DNA from: JAUWNP01 sp034430655
Lineage (GTDB): Bacteria; Chloroflexota; Anaerolineae; B4-G1
Direction of reading: 5' to 3'
Assembly: GCA_034430655.1 (NCBI GenBank)
Contig: DAOUEC010000196.1
Span: forward strand, 1-36,288
DNA length: 36,288 nucleotides
Position numbers and translations under genes: made by a program. Below the pieces are notes generated by a model, which was not told the origin of the DNA, made no database searches, and saw only the letters and a program-made list of their open reading frames with translations. Positions within the stretch are counted from its first letter, which is position 1. Every line of letters begins with the position of its first letter. Below, one piece after another: positions 24,201 to 31,303 of this stretch.

Positions 24201-25561
24201 ACGAGGGCGTAAAGCGGCGTGCCGAAGATGCAGCCTAAGGAAAAGAGGGATAGGAGGGCGAAGAAGGGGATAGCGTGGTGTGTGGTGCGTGGTGCGTGAA
24301 ACGTGGAGCGTGAAACGTGAGACGTGGGGCGTGAAACGTGAGACGTGAAACGTGAAACGTAGGGTGCGAGCCACCACAGCACCGCGATGGCCGCGAGAAA
24401 CAGGGGCAACAACCCCAGGTATGCCCCACCCTCGACGTAGTTCTTGATGCCCCAATCAATGTACTGCCCGTTGTCGAACGTCAGCGCGGGGGCCTGGCGC
24501 CAGGTGAAAAGGTCGAAATAGCCGTGGTGGGCCGGGTTACCGAAGAAATTGGGGATGCCGAAGGTGATCAGCCGTCGCTTGGGATAGGCCCAGCCCAGCA
24601 CCTGCTGGAGACTGGCTGCCGCCTCGCCAGCGCGGAAACTGGTGGAGACCACTTCGTACAGCGGCACGAACTGTACCGCTCCCAGCGCCAAACCCAGCGC
24701 AAGCATCAGGGCCAGCCACATCACTGCTCGCCGCGAACCAACCCACCAACCTTCGCTGATTCGTTGACTCGCCGATTCGCTGACTCGCTGACTCGCCGAT
24801 TCGCCTAGGAGCCGCCACAGCGCGTACGCCCCTGTTACCAGCAGCACGAAGTAGGTGTTCTCGGCATGCCCGGCCAGCATCTGGCAGCCCAGGCCCAGCG
24901 CCCCCAGCAGTGCCCAGGGCAGCGTTGCCGGTCTCCGTCCCAGCGCTGGTCGCTGCTGTACAATCAACTCGACCATCGCCAGGATGAACGGCAGCCACGA
25001 CGCGCCCGCGATGATCATCGGATGCGGCACCGACGACACGACCATGAAGCCGCTGAATTGGAAGGTGATCCCGGCGATCAGCCCGCCCAGCTGGCGGATG
25101 CCCAGCACGCGGGCGAAGAGATACGCGAACACCCCAGCCAGCCCCAGTTGCAGCCAGGCGAACACGCCATAGGCCCGCCACAGCGGGAGGATGTAGAAAA
25201 CGACGCTGAGGGGATAAAGCGCCGAGTGCTGCCCGTTGGCCAAGAAGGGATGACCGGCAAAGATATAGGGGTCCCAGAGAGGCAACTCTTGATTGTGAAT
25301 TGCCTCTACGAGAAACTGCTTCCAGGCGTAGTTCTGCAGAATTAGATCGGCGACCAGGTGGTTGTGGGGAAAGTCCACCCCCAGGACTTCGGCGAGCTCA
25401 GTCGAGCCGTCGGCGGCCGCTGCTCGATAAGGCTCGAACGAGAAGAGATAGTCGGCTGGCAGCAGCGTCCTGGGCCCCAAGACCACCGGCGCGAACAGCA
25501 GGAGGGGCAGCAGGAGCAGCAGAACGAGGATGCTCAGGTCGGGCAGTGCTTTGCGGATCAT
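21278..25561 (-). CDS. fusion of a YfhO-like membrane protein and a Wzx/MOP-type polysaccharide flippase
   Basis: A single 1427-residue frame. Residues 1 to about 935 are a YfhO-like multi-membrane protein (GT-C glycosyltransferase-like, with PADYLFSFEPYR, a WDPYIFAGHPFLANGQ segment and a large extracytoplasmic C-terminal part). Residues about 935-1427 match a complete MOP/Wzx flippase of about 490 residues (NLFNRAIIDMAFAALMARIL through a terminal helix bundle). The ATG at 25561 overlaps the upstream glycosyltransferase stop as ATGA. Two repeat-coded inserts lie in the YfhO half (SESASQRVSESASQRISE, and a Ser/His/Arg-rich stretch). A coupled glycan transfer and export function is an inference. 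Confidence 0.88.
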   Translation of the reverse strand: MIRKALPDLSILVLLLLLPLLLFAPVVLGPRTLLPADYLFSFEPYRAAAADGSTELAEVLGVDFPHNHLVADLILQNYAWKQFLVEAIHNQELPLWDPYIFAGHPFLANGQHSALYPLSVVFYILPLWRAYGVFAWLQLGLAGVFAYLFARVLGIRQLGGLIAGITFQFSGFMVVSSVPHPMIIAGASWLPFILAMVELIVQQRPALGRRPATLPWALLGALGLGCQMLAGHAENTYFVLLVTGAYALWRLLGESASQRVSESASQRISEGWWVGSRRAVMWLALMLALGLALGAVQFVPLYEVVSTSFRAGEAAASLQQVLGWAYPKRRLITFGIPNFFGNPAHHGYFDLFTWRQAPALTFDNGQYIDWGIKNYVEGGAYLGLLPLFLAAIAVLWWLAPYVSRFTSHVSRPTSHVSRSTFHAPRTTHHAIPFFALLSLFSLGCIFGTPLYALVYALPGLEQSHSPFRLVFPLTLCVAILAGFGVEAIAKSRNRLLGGQEAGNRKQETTRHSLFAIRNLLLLNTSPSLISVLASVAFWGGLATLAGLILSRVFFAQIEPLVARVFLSLAKAPAAFPDYRAFYSYEFEWVALFGLLLAGTGIVLRVSRCPIFVRRRPVWEFLAVGLLVLDFVTFGAGFNPAVDPALLDYTPPVVEFLRQDTSLWRYATFTPPDTTKTMNANVGMFYGLQAVDGYDSLFTHQYADYMALIEPQNERQYNRIASFHQWSSLDSPLTDLLNVKYVITEVEINSPKYQLVYQDDAVRVYENLAAMPRAFTLPASAAIVADDVAEALRTYDPHRFVVVKATVQSTAASGQPETWNLKPETVTRYTINEVFVDATVPEPSWLVLADSFFPGWKAFVRPQGAGEEDEQQVEIYRVDGNFRGVVLSPGAWTVRFKYSPDSVKVGAFITFIAGMLVLFLTGLYLWRFFYREEDDASTVRRVAKNSIAPIVLNLFNRAIIDMAFAALMARILGPVGNGRYFTATVIYGWFDIVANFGLDMYLMREVARDRANARQLFVNTTVLRLLLFVAVVPTLGGFLAGRQALGTPLAAETVWAVVLLYAGLLPNTVANGLTALFRGCEKNEYPAAVQTVTTVVRVTLGVLVLVGGMGIIGLAGVSILTNIATLAILALLARRLIWAGLPRARGRVVWPLQRTMLAESWPLMASLLMQALFTGINGVLLQFLQGDAVVGWYDAARKWLDALNIIPSFFTFAVFPVMSRQAAQDRSGLRRSYRLSVKMLTMVALPAAVLVALLATPLVGLLSGGRFLPHGAVILRLLIWSIIFGWINSLTNYVLIALNRQRYVLLASGARVVFTIAANLIFVRTFGYVASAWIIIAGELLLALLFYADLRRHLGPVGWVRTLGRPLLAGLVMGGVVWSTSSFSTALALLAGVVVYPLALVLLRALTPEERALLAPLLPAPLRRIVLA
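24004..24073. repeat. heptamer array in the YfhO-flippase gene (1)
   Basis: About ten 7-nt units: GCGAATG, GCGAATA, GCGAATG and GCGAGTT, then GTCTCTT, GCTTCCT, GTTTCCG, GCTTCCT. It is translated within the YfhO half, and two unit families share one register. Confidence 0.8.
24274..24364. repeat. heptamer array in the YfhO-flippase gene (2)
   Basis: About thirteen CGTGNNN units, mostly CGTGAAA, CGTGAGA and CGTGGTG, all in register. It is translated as a Ser/His/Arg/Thr-rich insert in a loop of the YfhO half. Confidence 0.9.
24757..24804. repeat. octamer array in the YfhO-flippase gene (3)
   Basis: Six 8-nt units TGATTCGT, TGACTCGC, CGATTCGC, TGACTCGC, TGACTCGC, CGATTCGC. Three units equal 24 nt, so the protein shows an 8-residue repeat (SESASQRV, SESASQRI). 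Confidence 0.9.
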
Positions 25562-26301
25562 ACGATCAACCGGTCGCCTGGCCGCAGGTGGCGATGGCGC
25601 CAGCGCACCTCCCACACCCGCAGTGCCGCTTCGATCTTGACCGGCATTGTCATCTTGGAGCGGCCAATGCGCCGGTCCTCGAAGTAGATGGGGATTTCCA
25701 GCACGCGGTAGCCCAGCCGCTCGGTCACGTAGGCCATCTCGACCTGGAAGACGTAGCCCTGCGAGTGGATGCGGCTCAGGTCAATGCCCCGCAGCGTCTC
25801 CGCCCGCCAGCACTTGAACCCTGCGGTAGCGTCCTTGGCCTTGCACCCCAGGATCAGCCGGGTGTAGACGCTGTTGGCCCACCAGGAAAGCAGCCAGCGG
25901 CCCCAGCCCCAACGCTCGTCCGTCTTGCTGCCCTGAACGTAGCGGGAACCGACGACCACGTCGTAGTCTCGGATGTGCTCCAGAAACTGCGGGATGTACT
26001 CGGGGGAATGAGAGAAGTCGCAGTCCATCTGGACGACGCAATCGGCACCATGCTTCAGAGCCCAGCGGAACCCATCCACATAGGCCCGGCCCAGGCCACG
26101 CTGGCCTGTGCGATGCAATACGTGCAGCCGCCCCAGATGCTGAGCCGCTAACTCGTCGGCGATGTGACCGGTGCCGTCGGGCGACTCATCATCCACGATC
26201 AGGATGTCTAAAGCGGGGATGCCCAGGCCAAACAGTGCGCCGGTCATAGGCCCGACGTTCTCGGCCTCATTGTAGGTGGGGATGACAACGGTCAGTTTCA
26301 C
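25558..26301 (-). CDS. polyprenol/dolichol-phosphate sugar transferase (GT2)
   Basis: About 247 residues of the dolichyl-phosphate mannosyltransferase group. GT-A landmarks: VVIPTYNEAENV at the N-terminus, DILIVDDESPDGT, VVQMDCDFSHSP (the metal-binding acidic motif) and GSRYVQGSKTDERWGWGRW. No C-terminal membrane helices follow. The GTG at 26301 fits the family start better than longer in-frame options. It probably makes a lipid-linked sugar donor on the inner face of the membrane. Its stop overlaps the start of the YfhO-flippase gene, which suggests coupled glycan work. Confidence 0.92.
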   Translation of the reverse strand: MKLTVVIPTYNEAENVGPMTGALFGLGIPALDILIVDDESPDGTGHIADELAAQHLGRLHVLHRTGQRGLGRAYVDGFRWALKHGADCVVQMDCDFSHSPEYIPQFLEHIRDYDVVVGSRYVQGSKTDERWGWGRWLLSWWANSVYTRLILGCKAKDATAGFKCWRAETLRGIDLSRIHSQGYVFQVEMAYVTERLGYRVLEIPIYFEDRRIGRSKMTMPVKIEAALRVWEVRWRHRHLRPGDRLIV

Positions 26302-26361
26302 GGATGCCCCTACCTGTAAAAGGCCGCTATCATGCAGAATCTGGGCTATAATACTGCGCAC

Positions 26362-27231
26362 CTAATCCGCGCGTTGAGCCTCGATGATGGCCCGTTTCAA
26401 GTCTTCCAGGCTGGAAAAAGAGCGCGGCAGCGACCTGAGCGAGCCTATTGTGACATACAAGCACGGTAGTTTTGCGTTGGAGCCCGCCTGCCCGGCCTCC
26501 CAATCCGCACGGGGATAGAAAAAGGCCATCGCTTCGTCCAGTCGCACCGCGAGGGCCTGCTGCACTTGCTTCACCTTATCCGGCGCGATGACGGCGAAGA
26601 AGTTAGCGTCGTCCAGGTGGCCCACAAATGCATCGGGATCGTGGCTCTCGCCCACAACGTGGCTCAACATAAGCGCCACAGCACGCACCACATCGTCCCG
26701 CGCCACAAAGCCGTAGATTTCAGCGAATTCTCCCAGGCCCTGCAACCCGACCGAGAGCACTGCCCAGTCAGAACAGGTCAGCAGTTCACGCAGATGCTCA
26801 TCAGACAGTGACACGGCCGGCAGACCGGTGATGGGGTGAGAGAGTCGCCCCATGCCGGAACGGCGCAGCACGTTACGCACCCTCAAGCGCAGTTCCTGGA
26901 TGTCGAACGGTTTGGTGATGTAGTCCACAGCGCCCAGTTCCAATCCCATCAATTTATCCTCGCGCTCACACTTCTCAGTGAGGAAGATGATCGGGAGGTA
27001 TTGAGTGCGCCGATGGGTACGTAGGAAACGACACACCTCATAGCCATCAATGTCCGGCAGACGGATGTCCAACACGACGAGGTCAGGGAGGGTCTTCTCT
27101 ACGAAGGCCAAAGCGTCTTTTCCCCAACCCACCGAAGTGACCTCGTAGCCCTGTGCCTTGAAGTACGAGGTAAGCATTTCAGCCGTGTCTGCTTGGTCCT
27201 CCACTACGAGGATATGAGGAACTCCTGCCAC
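26362..27231 (-). CDS. response regulator with degenerate GGDEF-like output domain
   Basis: About 289 residues. The receiver domain (1-120) has HILVVEDQAD acidic residues, the phospho-acceptor Asp in LVVLDIRLPDIDGYEV, and the conserved Lys in YITKPFD. The second half resembles a GGDEF cyclase fold (HPITGLPA near its start, like the DxLTGLPN motif), but the active-site loop reads GHLDDANFFAVI instead of GGDEF, so cyclase activity is unlikely. GTG at 27231 is favoured because GGGGAG is 7 nt upstream. ATG 27246 and GTG 27252 are alternatives. It lies 30 bp after the V4R gene, and no histidine kinase is adjacent. Confidence 0.85.
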   Translation of the reverse strand: MAGVPHILVVEDQADTAEMLTSYFKAQGYEVTSVGWGKDALAFVEKTLPDLVVLDIRLPDIDGYEVCRFLRTHRRTQYLPIIFLTEKCEREDKLMGLELGAVDYITKPFDIQELRLRVRNVLRRSGMGRLSHPITGLPAVSLSDEHLRELLTCSDWAVLSVGLQGLGEFAEIYGFVARDDVVRAVALMLSHVVGESHDPDAFVGHLDDANFFAVIAPDKVKQVQQALAVRLDEAMAFFYPRADWEAGQAGSNAKLPCLYVTIGSLRSLPRSFSSLEDLKRAIIEAQRAD

Positions 27232-27282
27232 GCTTTCACTCCCCATCCTCACGTGCGTGAACGATGGCCTTGTTCAACGGGC

Positions 27283-27915
27283 CTAGTCGATCGGCCCCTT
27301 GTAGATAGCATACGTACAGGTTGGCTGGCCCATAGCCACACATTCGATCTCCTCCACCCGGAACTTGCGCCCACCACTGAGCCAATGCAACCCTTCTTCT
27401 AACAGCCCTTTTCCCGCGAAGCAGATCGGTCGGTCAGCCTTGCGGCCCCAGCAGACCGGGCATGGGTTCATAATGTAAGCATAGTAGTCGCCACGGTTCT
27501 CGACAGTGCTCTTCTGATCGCTGAACTGGGTGAAGATTTTCGCCATGGCTGGAAGCCCGGCCTTGAGTTTGGCGCTCAGCGGCAGCACTCTGAAAGCAAG
27601 ATCGCTTGCACCGGCAAGCGCGCCAAAGCCCTGTAGTCCACGGGCAAAGGATGTCCGTCCGGCCCGCAGTTCCAACCCACGCCCACCACGCGGTCCATAT
27701 ATGTCCTCCAAAGCCCCATTCAGGGCCGAGTAATCCGCAAAGTCAAATTCCTTTTTCAGGTCAGGGGCCGGGTAGTTGTCAATTAGATGCGCAAGGCCAG
27801 CCAGTCGCAATACGGCGTTCAGCCCGTTCCGGCCCATGATTTCTTCCATCGCTTCGATGTAGATGCGGGCGATACGATTCGGATAATAGTAACCGCTCGG
27901 CTCAATCCGGGCCAC
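27283..27915 (-). CDS. V4R-domain protein
   Basis: A 210-residue protein starting at a GTG preceded by AAGGAGG. The C-terminal half is a V4R (4-vinyl reductase-type) small-molecule-binding domain, with clustered cysteines NPCPVCWG, RPICFAGKGLLEEGL, IECVAMGQPTCTY that probably bind zinc or another metal. The N-terminal part (about 1-90) is the helical partner region seen in stand-alone V4R proteins. V4R domains sense or bind ligands such as hydrocarbons or tetrapyrrole intermediates. It lies between a Roadblock protein and a response regulator, so it may act as a sensor input. Confidence 0.85.
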   Translation of the reverse strand: MARIEPSGYYYPNRIARIYIEAMEEIMGRNGLNAVLRLAGLAHLIDNYPAPDLKKEFDFADYSALNGALEDIYGPRGGRGLELRAGRTSFARGLQGFGALAGASDLAFRVLPLSAKLKAGLPAMAKIFTQFSDQKSTVENRGDYYAYIMNPCPVCWGRKADRPICFAGKGLLEEGLHWLSGGRKFRVEEIECVAMGQPTCTYAIYKGPID

Positions 27916-27944
27916 TTTCTGCCCTCCTTCTGATGTCTCGTCTG

Positions 27945-28325
27945 CTAGACTTCCAGGATGGCAGCCAGGTCTTCGGATGCGCGGCGCATATCCAAGAAGA
28001 GCAAGCCCAGTTTGGTCTGCTGGCGGGCCAGAACGGTCAGGACAGCCTCCTCGCCAACAGCACGGAGAACGACGTATCCGTTTTCTCCCTTCACGTATAC
28101 CTCATCCAATACACCGCGCCCTAACTCGCTGGCAATGCGCTCGCCCAGGGAGAGCATCGCGGCGGACATCGCAGAGACGCGATCCTCCTCGACGCCCGCC
28201 GGGAGAGAGGAGGCCATTGTAAGCCCATCCACACTCACGATGGCCGTAGCCTCTACGTCCAGCGTGCCCATCTGCAACTCCTGTAATCGCCTCACCAGAC
28301 GCTCAGTGCGTGATCTCTGTGCCAT
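27945..28325 (-). CDS. Roadblock/LC7 domain protein
   Basis: A 126-residue MglB-like Roadblock/LC7 protein, a small alpha/beta dimer that in bacteria usually regulates a partner Ras-like GTPase (MglA). Family features include AIVSVDGLTMASSLP, the central helix SAMSAAMLSLGERIASELG, and VYVKGENGYVVLRAV followed by VLARQQTKLGLLFLDMR. AGGAGG stands 5 nt before the ATG. No MglA-type GTPase is in the window, which leaves its partner open. It is the first gene of a five-gene minus-strand run with V4R and response-regulator genes. Confidence 0.93.
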   Translation of the reverse strand: MAQRSRTERLVRRLQELQMGTLDVEATAIVSVDGLTMASSLPAGVEEDRVSAMSAAMLSLGERIASELGRGVLDEVYVKGENGYVVLRAVGEEAVLTVLARQQTKLGLLFLDMRRASEDLAAILEV

Positions 28326-28382
28326 TATCGCCTCCTGACGTTTACCCTTAACGCTGCTGGCCTTCTACTCTACACGGATGTG

Positions 28383-28411
28383 AGAGTACCACACATAATA
28401 CACATTGTCAA
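28383..28411 (-). promoter_or_regulatory. promoter of the Roadblock operon
   Basis: -35 TTGACA (28411-28406), 17-nt spacer, -10 TACTCT (28388-28383, a weaker match). It lies about 58 nt before the Roadblock start. Confidence 0.65.
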
Positions 28412-28470
28412 GCGCTCGTCACCTCCACCTCACTTCCGCTGACCTTCCCGCTGAACGAGCCCCGCACCCG

Positions 28471-28503
28471 GCTACCCCGAGGCCAGCCGCCGGCCGGGGT
28501 AGC
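28471..28503. repeat. GC-rich inverted repeat after the PrsW gene
   Basis: GCTACCCCG (28471-28479) pairs with CGGGGTAGC (28495-28503). It follows the PrsW stop on the minus strand. It has no T-run, so it is not a standard intrinsic terminator. Confidence 0.7.
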
Positions 28504-28512
28504 GCCCCTATC

Positions 28513-29700
28513 CTAGAGCCGCTCTGCCTCGTCTGCCAGCCTCCGCCCGGCGAAGGGTAACGCGATGATGAATGTCACAGTCAGCAACCCGAGCAGCCCG
28601 ACGAAGGTCAATGCTCCGAGGCCCGTGAGGGCAAGCCAGATACCACCCCCCGCGTGCGCCAACGCGCCGGCACCCAGGAGCGCCGTGCCCACAGCAGCAG
28701 CGTTCCACAGCCCGTGGATGATCACGGCAGCAGCGTAGGAGCCCAGCAGGCGCAAGGGCCGTCGCGCTCCCCAGAGTTGCCCCCAGCCCCAGCCGACCAG
28801 CCCACCGGTGAAACAATGCATCACCGTCGCGCCAAAGCGGGCCACGGCTCCCAGCGCCCAGTTTTCCACGCCGCCCAACGCGCCGTTGAACAGGTTCTCC
28901 GCCAGCGCGAAGCCAGCCCCGCCAGCCACACCCCATAGGAAAGCACGCGCAGGGTGGGGGCGAATCCAGCGGGCCACCACGCCGGCGGCCAACGTCTTGA
29001 AGGCTTCCTCTATCAATGGAACGGGGATAGAGAACATCCCCAGTACAGAGAGGGCGACCACTGGGGAGAGCAGAAATTGCAGCAGGTTGTTCGGATCTGT
29101 CAGCCAGGCCGGGTCTTGCAGATTTCTCGCCAGTGCAGCGACCTGTTCCGACCCGCCAGGCGTCATCAGCGCAACACCAGTCGCAACGACGACGAGCACG
29201 AAGGCGATCAGTCCCTCACCGATCAGAGAGCCCCCCAGGCCCAGGAAACCGCCACCGGCCATACCGGCGACGACCTCGCGCCAGGAGCCCCCCACCCCGC
29301 GCAGCGATCGCCCCACCAGCCAGAGTATAGTCAGCGGCAGGAGGGCCATTGCCAAGACATGGATGGGAGGCAACAACAAGGCGGGGGCCAGAGACAGCGC
29401 ACTGACTGCCGCCCCAAGACCGACGAGAAGCACCAGCGCGAGACACAGCCACCAGACGTGCGACGGGTTGAACGGGCGCGAGGGCCGTCCCTGCCAACCG
29501 GCCCAACCATGTAGCATTAATGGAACGCCCAACTCAAGGCCCAGCGCCATCATACCCGCCACTGGCAGAGTCTCGGCTGCGGTCAGCGCACCCCTGCCAG
29601 CGAGGGCCAACGCCAGCACTAGCAATCCACCTCCACAGGCCAGCGTGGCGAGAGCGGCACCTGCGATGCCAGCAACGAGCCACAGCGTGCGGCGCTGCAT
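28513..29700 (-). CDS. PrsW-family intramembrane metalloprotease
   Basis: A 395-residue polytopic membrane protein with the PrsW/CAAX-like protease motifs within its helices: EExxK in IEEAFKTLAAG, Glu in GFALAENLFN, His in MHCFTGGLVGWGWG and His in IIHGLWNAAAVG. PrsW in Bacillus performs the first cleavage of an anti-sigma factor, and other members have unknown substrates. About eight to ten hydrophobic stretches are visible. The gene follows the DsbA-cyclophilin lipoprotein gene after 37 bp and is probably cotranscribed with it. No anti-sigma or sigma gene is in the window. Confidence 0.9.
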   Translation of the reverse strand: MQRRTLWLVAGIAGAALATLACGGGLLVLALALAGRGALTAAETLPVAGMMALGLELGVPLMLHGWAGWQGRPSRPFNPSHVWWLCLALVLLVGLGAAVSALSLAPALLLPPIHVLAMALLPLTILWLVGRSLRGVGGSWREVVAGMAGGGFLGLGGSLIGEGLIAFVLVVVATGVALMTPGGSEQVAALARNLQDPAWLTDPNNLLQFLLSPVVALSVLGMFSIPVPLIEEAFKTLAAGVVARWIRPHPARAFLWGVAGGAGFALAENLFNGALGGVENWALGAVARFGATVMHCFTGGLVGWGWGQLWGARRPLRLLGSYAAAVIIHGLWNAAAVGTALLGAGALAHAGGGIWLALTGLGALTFVGLLGLLTVTFIIALPFAGRRLADEAERL

Positions 29701-29735
29701 CCTTCCCGCTTCCTCGCTTCCTTCTTCCTGCCCTG
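29701..29735. repeat. weak heptamer array before the PrsW gene
   Basis: Four or five loosely matching 7-nt units (CCTTCCC, GCTTCCT, CGCTTCC, TTCTTCC) in the gap between the two genes. Degenerate and less certain than the other arrays. Confidence 0.4.
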
Positions 29736-29737
29736 GG

Positions 29738-31003
29738 CTATCGCTCCTTGATCAGAATCGTCTCAATGGTGTCTCCGGGCGGCAGGCCAGGGCCCTGGCT
29801 GGGGTCACGAGGCGTGAGGCTCTCGACCACATCCATCCCCTCAATGACCCGTCCGATGATGGTATAATTACCGTCAAGTTGTGGGAGGGCATCGTAGGTG
29901 ATGAAGAACTGAGCGCCGATACTGTTAGTGCCCGGTCCAGCACTGGCCATACCCATCACCCCCGCTCCGTCGTAGGTGAGCGTGGGAATGATCTCGTCGC
30001 TGCAGTGGTAGCCGGGGTAACCCACGCCACTGCCGGTGGGATCACCGGCCTGGGCCACAAAATCGGGAACGACGCGATGGAAAGTCACGCCGTCGTACCA
30101 ACCCTCCCGTGCCAGAAAGACGAAACTGTTGACGTTGACAGGAGCCTGGTCAGCGTATAACTCAACGACGATGTCGCCGCGCTCAGTGCGGATGGTGGCT
30201 ATGTAATCCTTGTCCGGGTCTATGACCTGCAGCGGAGGCGTGGTGTACATGCGGTCTCTCAGGCTGAGCAGACCGATGAAGGCCTCGATCATGCCGAACC
30301 CTCCGAACTGCTGGGTTGGATAAAAGATGTTGTTGACCACGTAGGTCGGAGTTGCCATCTGGCCATACTGCTTGTACGCCTCGTAGGCGGCCAGAATTTT
30401 TTCTCGATAGATGTGATCGTCGAGTTCCTGGGCGAAGCGATCAGTATCGAGGCCCAATTCCTCGGCGTACTCGACCAATCGAGTTTTCATTTCGTCTTCC
30501 GAGAGTGCGTGCCACTCCTGTTGGCGCTCGTAGAGCAGGTCGTGCATCTCCCAGAATTTATCCTGAGCGCTGGCAGCCTCAGCAGCCTCGGCGGTGATTA
30601 CGGCCTTGTCGTGGATGCTGATCAGCGTGAGGTGACGGTAGACGAAACGAATCTCATCACCGTACATCTCCTCCAGAAATTCGCGCATGATGGCCAACCC
30701 GGAGCAAGCCGGGCACTGGAAGTCAGCATACTCAATGAAGGTGATGGGGGCATCGGCGGGCCCCTGAACGTGGTCCTCCTCCGTCACTGGCGGAATGCGG
30801 GACTCGACTGGAAAGTCGAGCGGCGCCTCCACACAAGTAGCCGGGCCGGAGGGGGTTGCGCTCGCGAGCGGCGTAGCGGTGGCCGTCTCCGGCACGGGCG
30901 TGGGCGATGGTGATGGTGATGGAGTTGCACCTGCCGATCCCTCGCTACATCCGGTAACCAGCCCCAGTAGCAGAACAGTCAGTAACAACACAAGTTTGCG
31001 CAC
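29738..31003 (-). CDS. DsbA-like thioredoxin fused to cyclophilin, lipoprotein
   Basis: About 421 residues starting at a GTG preceded by AAGGAGG. The lipobox is LGLVTGC (Cys near residue 19), followed by a Pro/Ser/Thr tether. The first domain (about 80-270) is a DsbA/DsbG-like thioredoxin fold with active site FQCPAC and VVNNIF near its end. The second (about 280-421) is a cyclophilin-type peptidyl-prolyl isomerase (VTFHRVVPDFVAQAGDPTG, GAQFFIT, GNYTIIGRVIEG). A single extracytoplasmic protein could therefore act on disulfides and proline bonds. The cyclophilin core residues (FHR, QFF) are present, so activity is expected. Confidence 0.93.
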   Translation of the reverse strand: MRKLVLLLTVLLLGLVTGCSEGSAGATPSPSPSPTPVPETATATPLASATPSGPATCVEAPLDFPVESRIPPVTEEDHVQGPADAPITFIEYADFQCPACSGLAIMREFLEEMYGDEIRFVYRHLTLISIHDKAVITAEAAEAASAQDKFWEMHDLLYERQQEWHALSEDEMKTRLVEYAEELGLDTDRFAQELDDHIYREKILAAYEAYKQYGQMATPTYVVNNIFYPTQQFGGFGMIEAFIGLLSLRDRMYTTPPLQVIDPDKDYIATIRTERGDIVVELYADQAPVNVNSFVFLAREGWYDGVTFHRVVPDFVAQAGDPTGSGVGYPGYHCSDEIIPTLTYDGAGVMGMASAGPGTNSIGAQFFITYDALPQLDGNYTIIGRVIEGMDVVESLTPRDPSQGPGLPPGDTIETILIKER

Positions 31004-31034
31004 AGTAGCCTCCTTGGCCTCACAGATGAGCAAT

Positions 31035-31040
31035 ATTGTA
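31035..31040 (-). promoter_or_regulatory. possible extended -10 promoter of the DsbA-cyclophilin gene
   Basis: TGGTACAAT on the minus strand is an extended -10 (TGN plus TACAAT). No good -35 is visible. It sits 32 nt upstream of the start codon. Confidence 0.45.
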
Positions 31041-31137
31041 CCACAAAGAGACGAACTCGACTACCCGGTGTATACCAAGCGCAACAGGCCATTTGGCAAG
31101 GCAACTAGATTTTCCAATCTTAGCCACGCCAGGCGAA

Positions 31138-31183
31138 GGTCTCCTGACCGAGCCCAAGGGCCTTCCGCCTCGGTCGGGAGACC
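31138..31183. repeat. long imperfect inverted repeat, REP-like
   Basis: GGTCTCCTGACCGAG (31138-31152) and CTCGGTCGGGAGACC (31169-31183) pair over 15 bp with one G-U mismatch. A second small hairpin (CCCTCG/CGAGGG, 31182-31201) follows. It lies between divergent genes and resembles intergenic palindromes that recur in some bacterial genomes. Confidence 0.75.
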
Positions 31184-31241
31184 CTCGGCGAACGACGAGG
31201 GGAGGGCTTGTCGGTTTGAGGCGAATTCGCTGGGTAGTTAC

Positions 31242-31270
31242 TTGGCAAGCAGTGATATTTGGAGTACAAT
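31242..31270 (+). promoter_or_regulatory. promoter of the SRPBCC gene
   Basis: -35 TTGGCA (31242-31247), 17-nt spacer, -10 TACAAT (31265-31270). The start codon is 33 nt downstream. Confidence 0.75.
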
Positions 31271-31303
31271 GCCATAGTTGGTGTATGCACAGGGGAGCAT
31301 CCC

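Noticed and set aside
26344..26351. TATAAT on the plus strand as a promoter
   Set aside because: There is no -35 at proper spacing and no gene downstream on that strand.
28471..28503. GC-rich hairpin as an intrinsic terminator of the PrsW gene
   Set aside because: There is no T-run after the stem on either strand, so it is kept only as an inverted repeat.
28808..30160. 450-codon plus-strand frame opposite PrsW and the DsbA-cyclophilin gene
   Set aside because: Low-complexity Ala/Pro/Arg composition typical of an antisense shadow.
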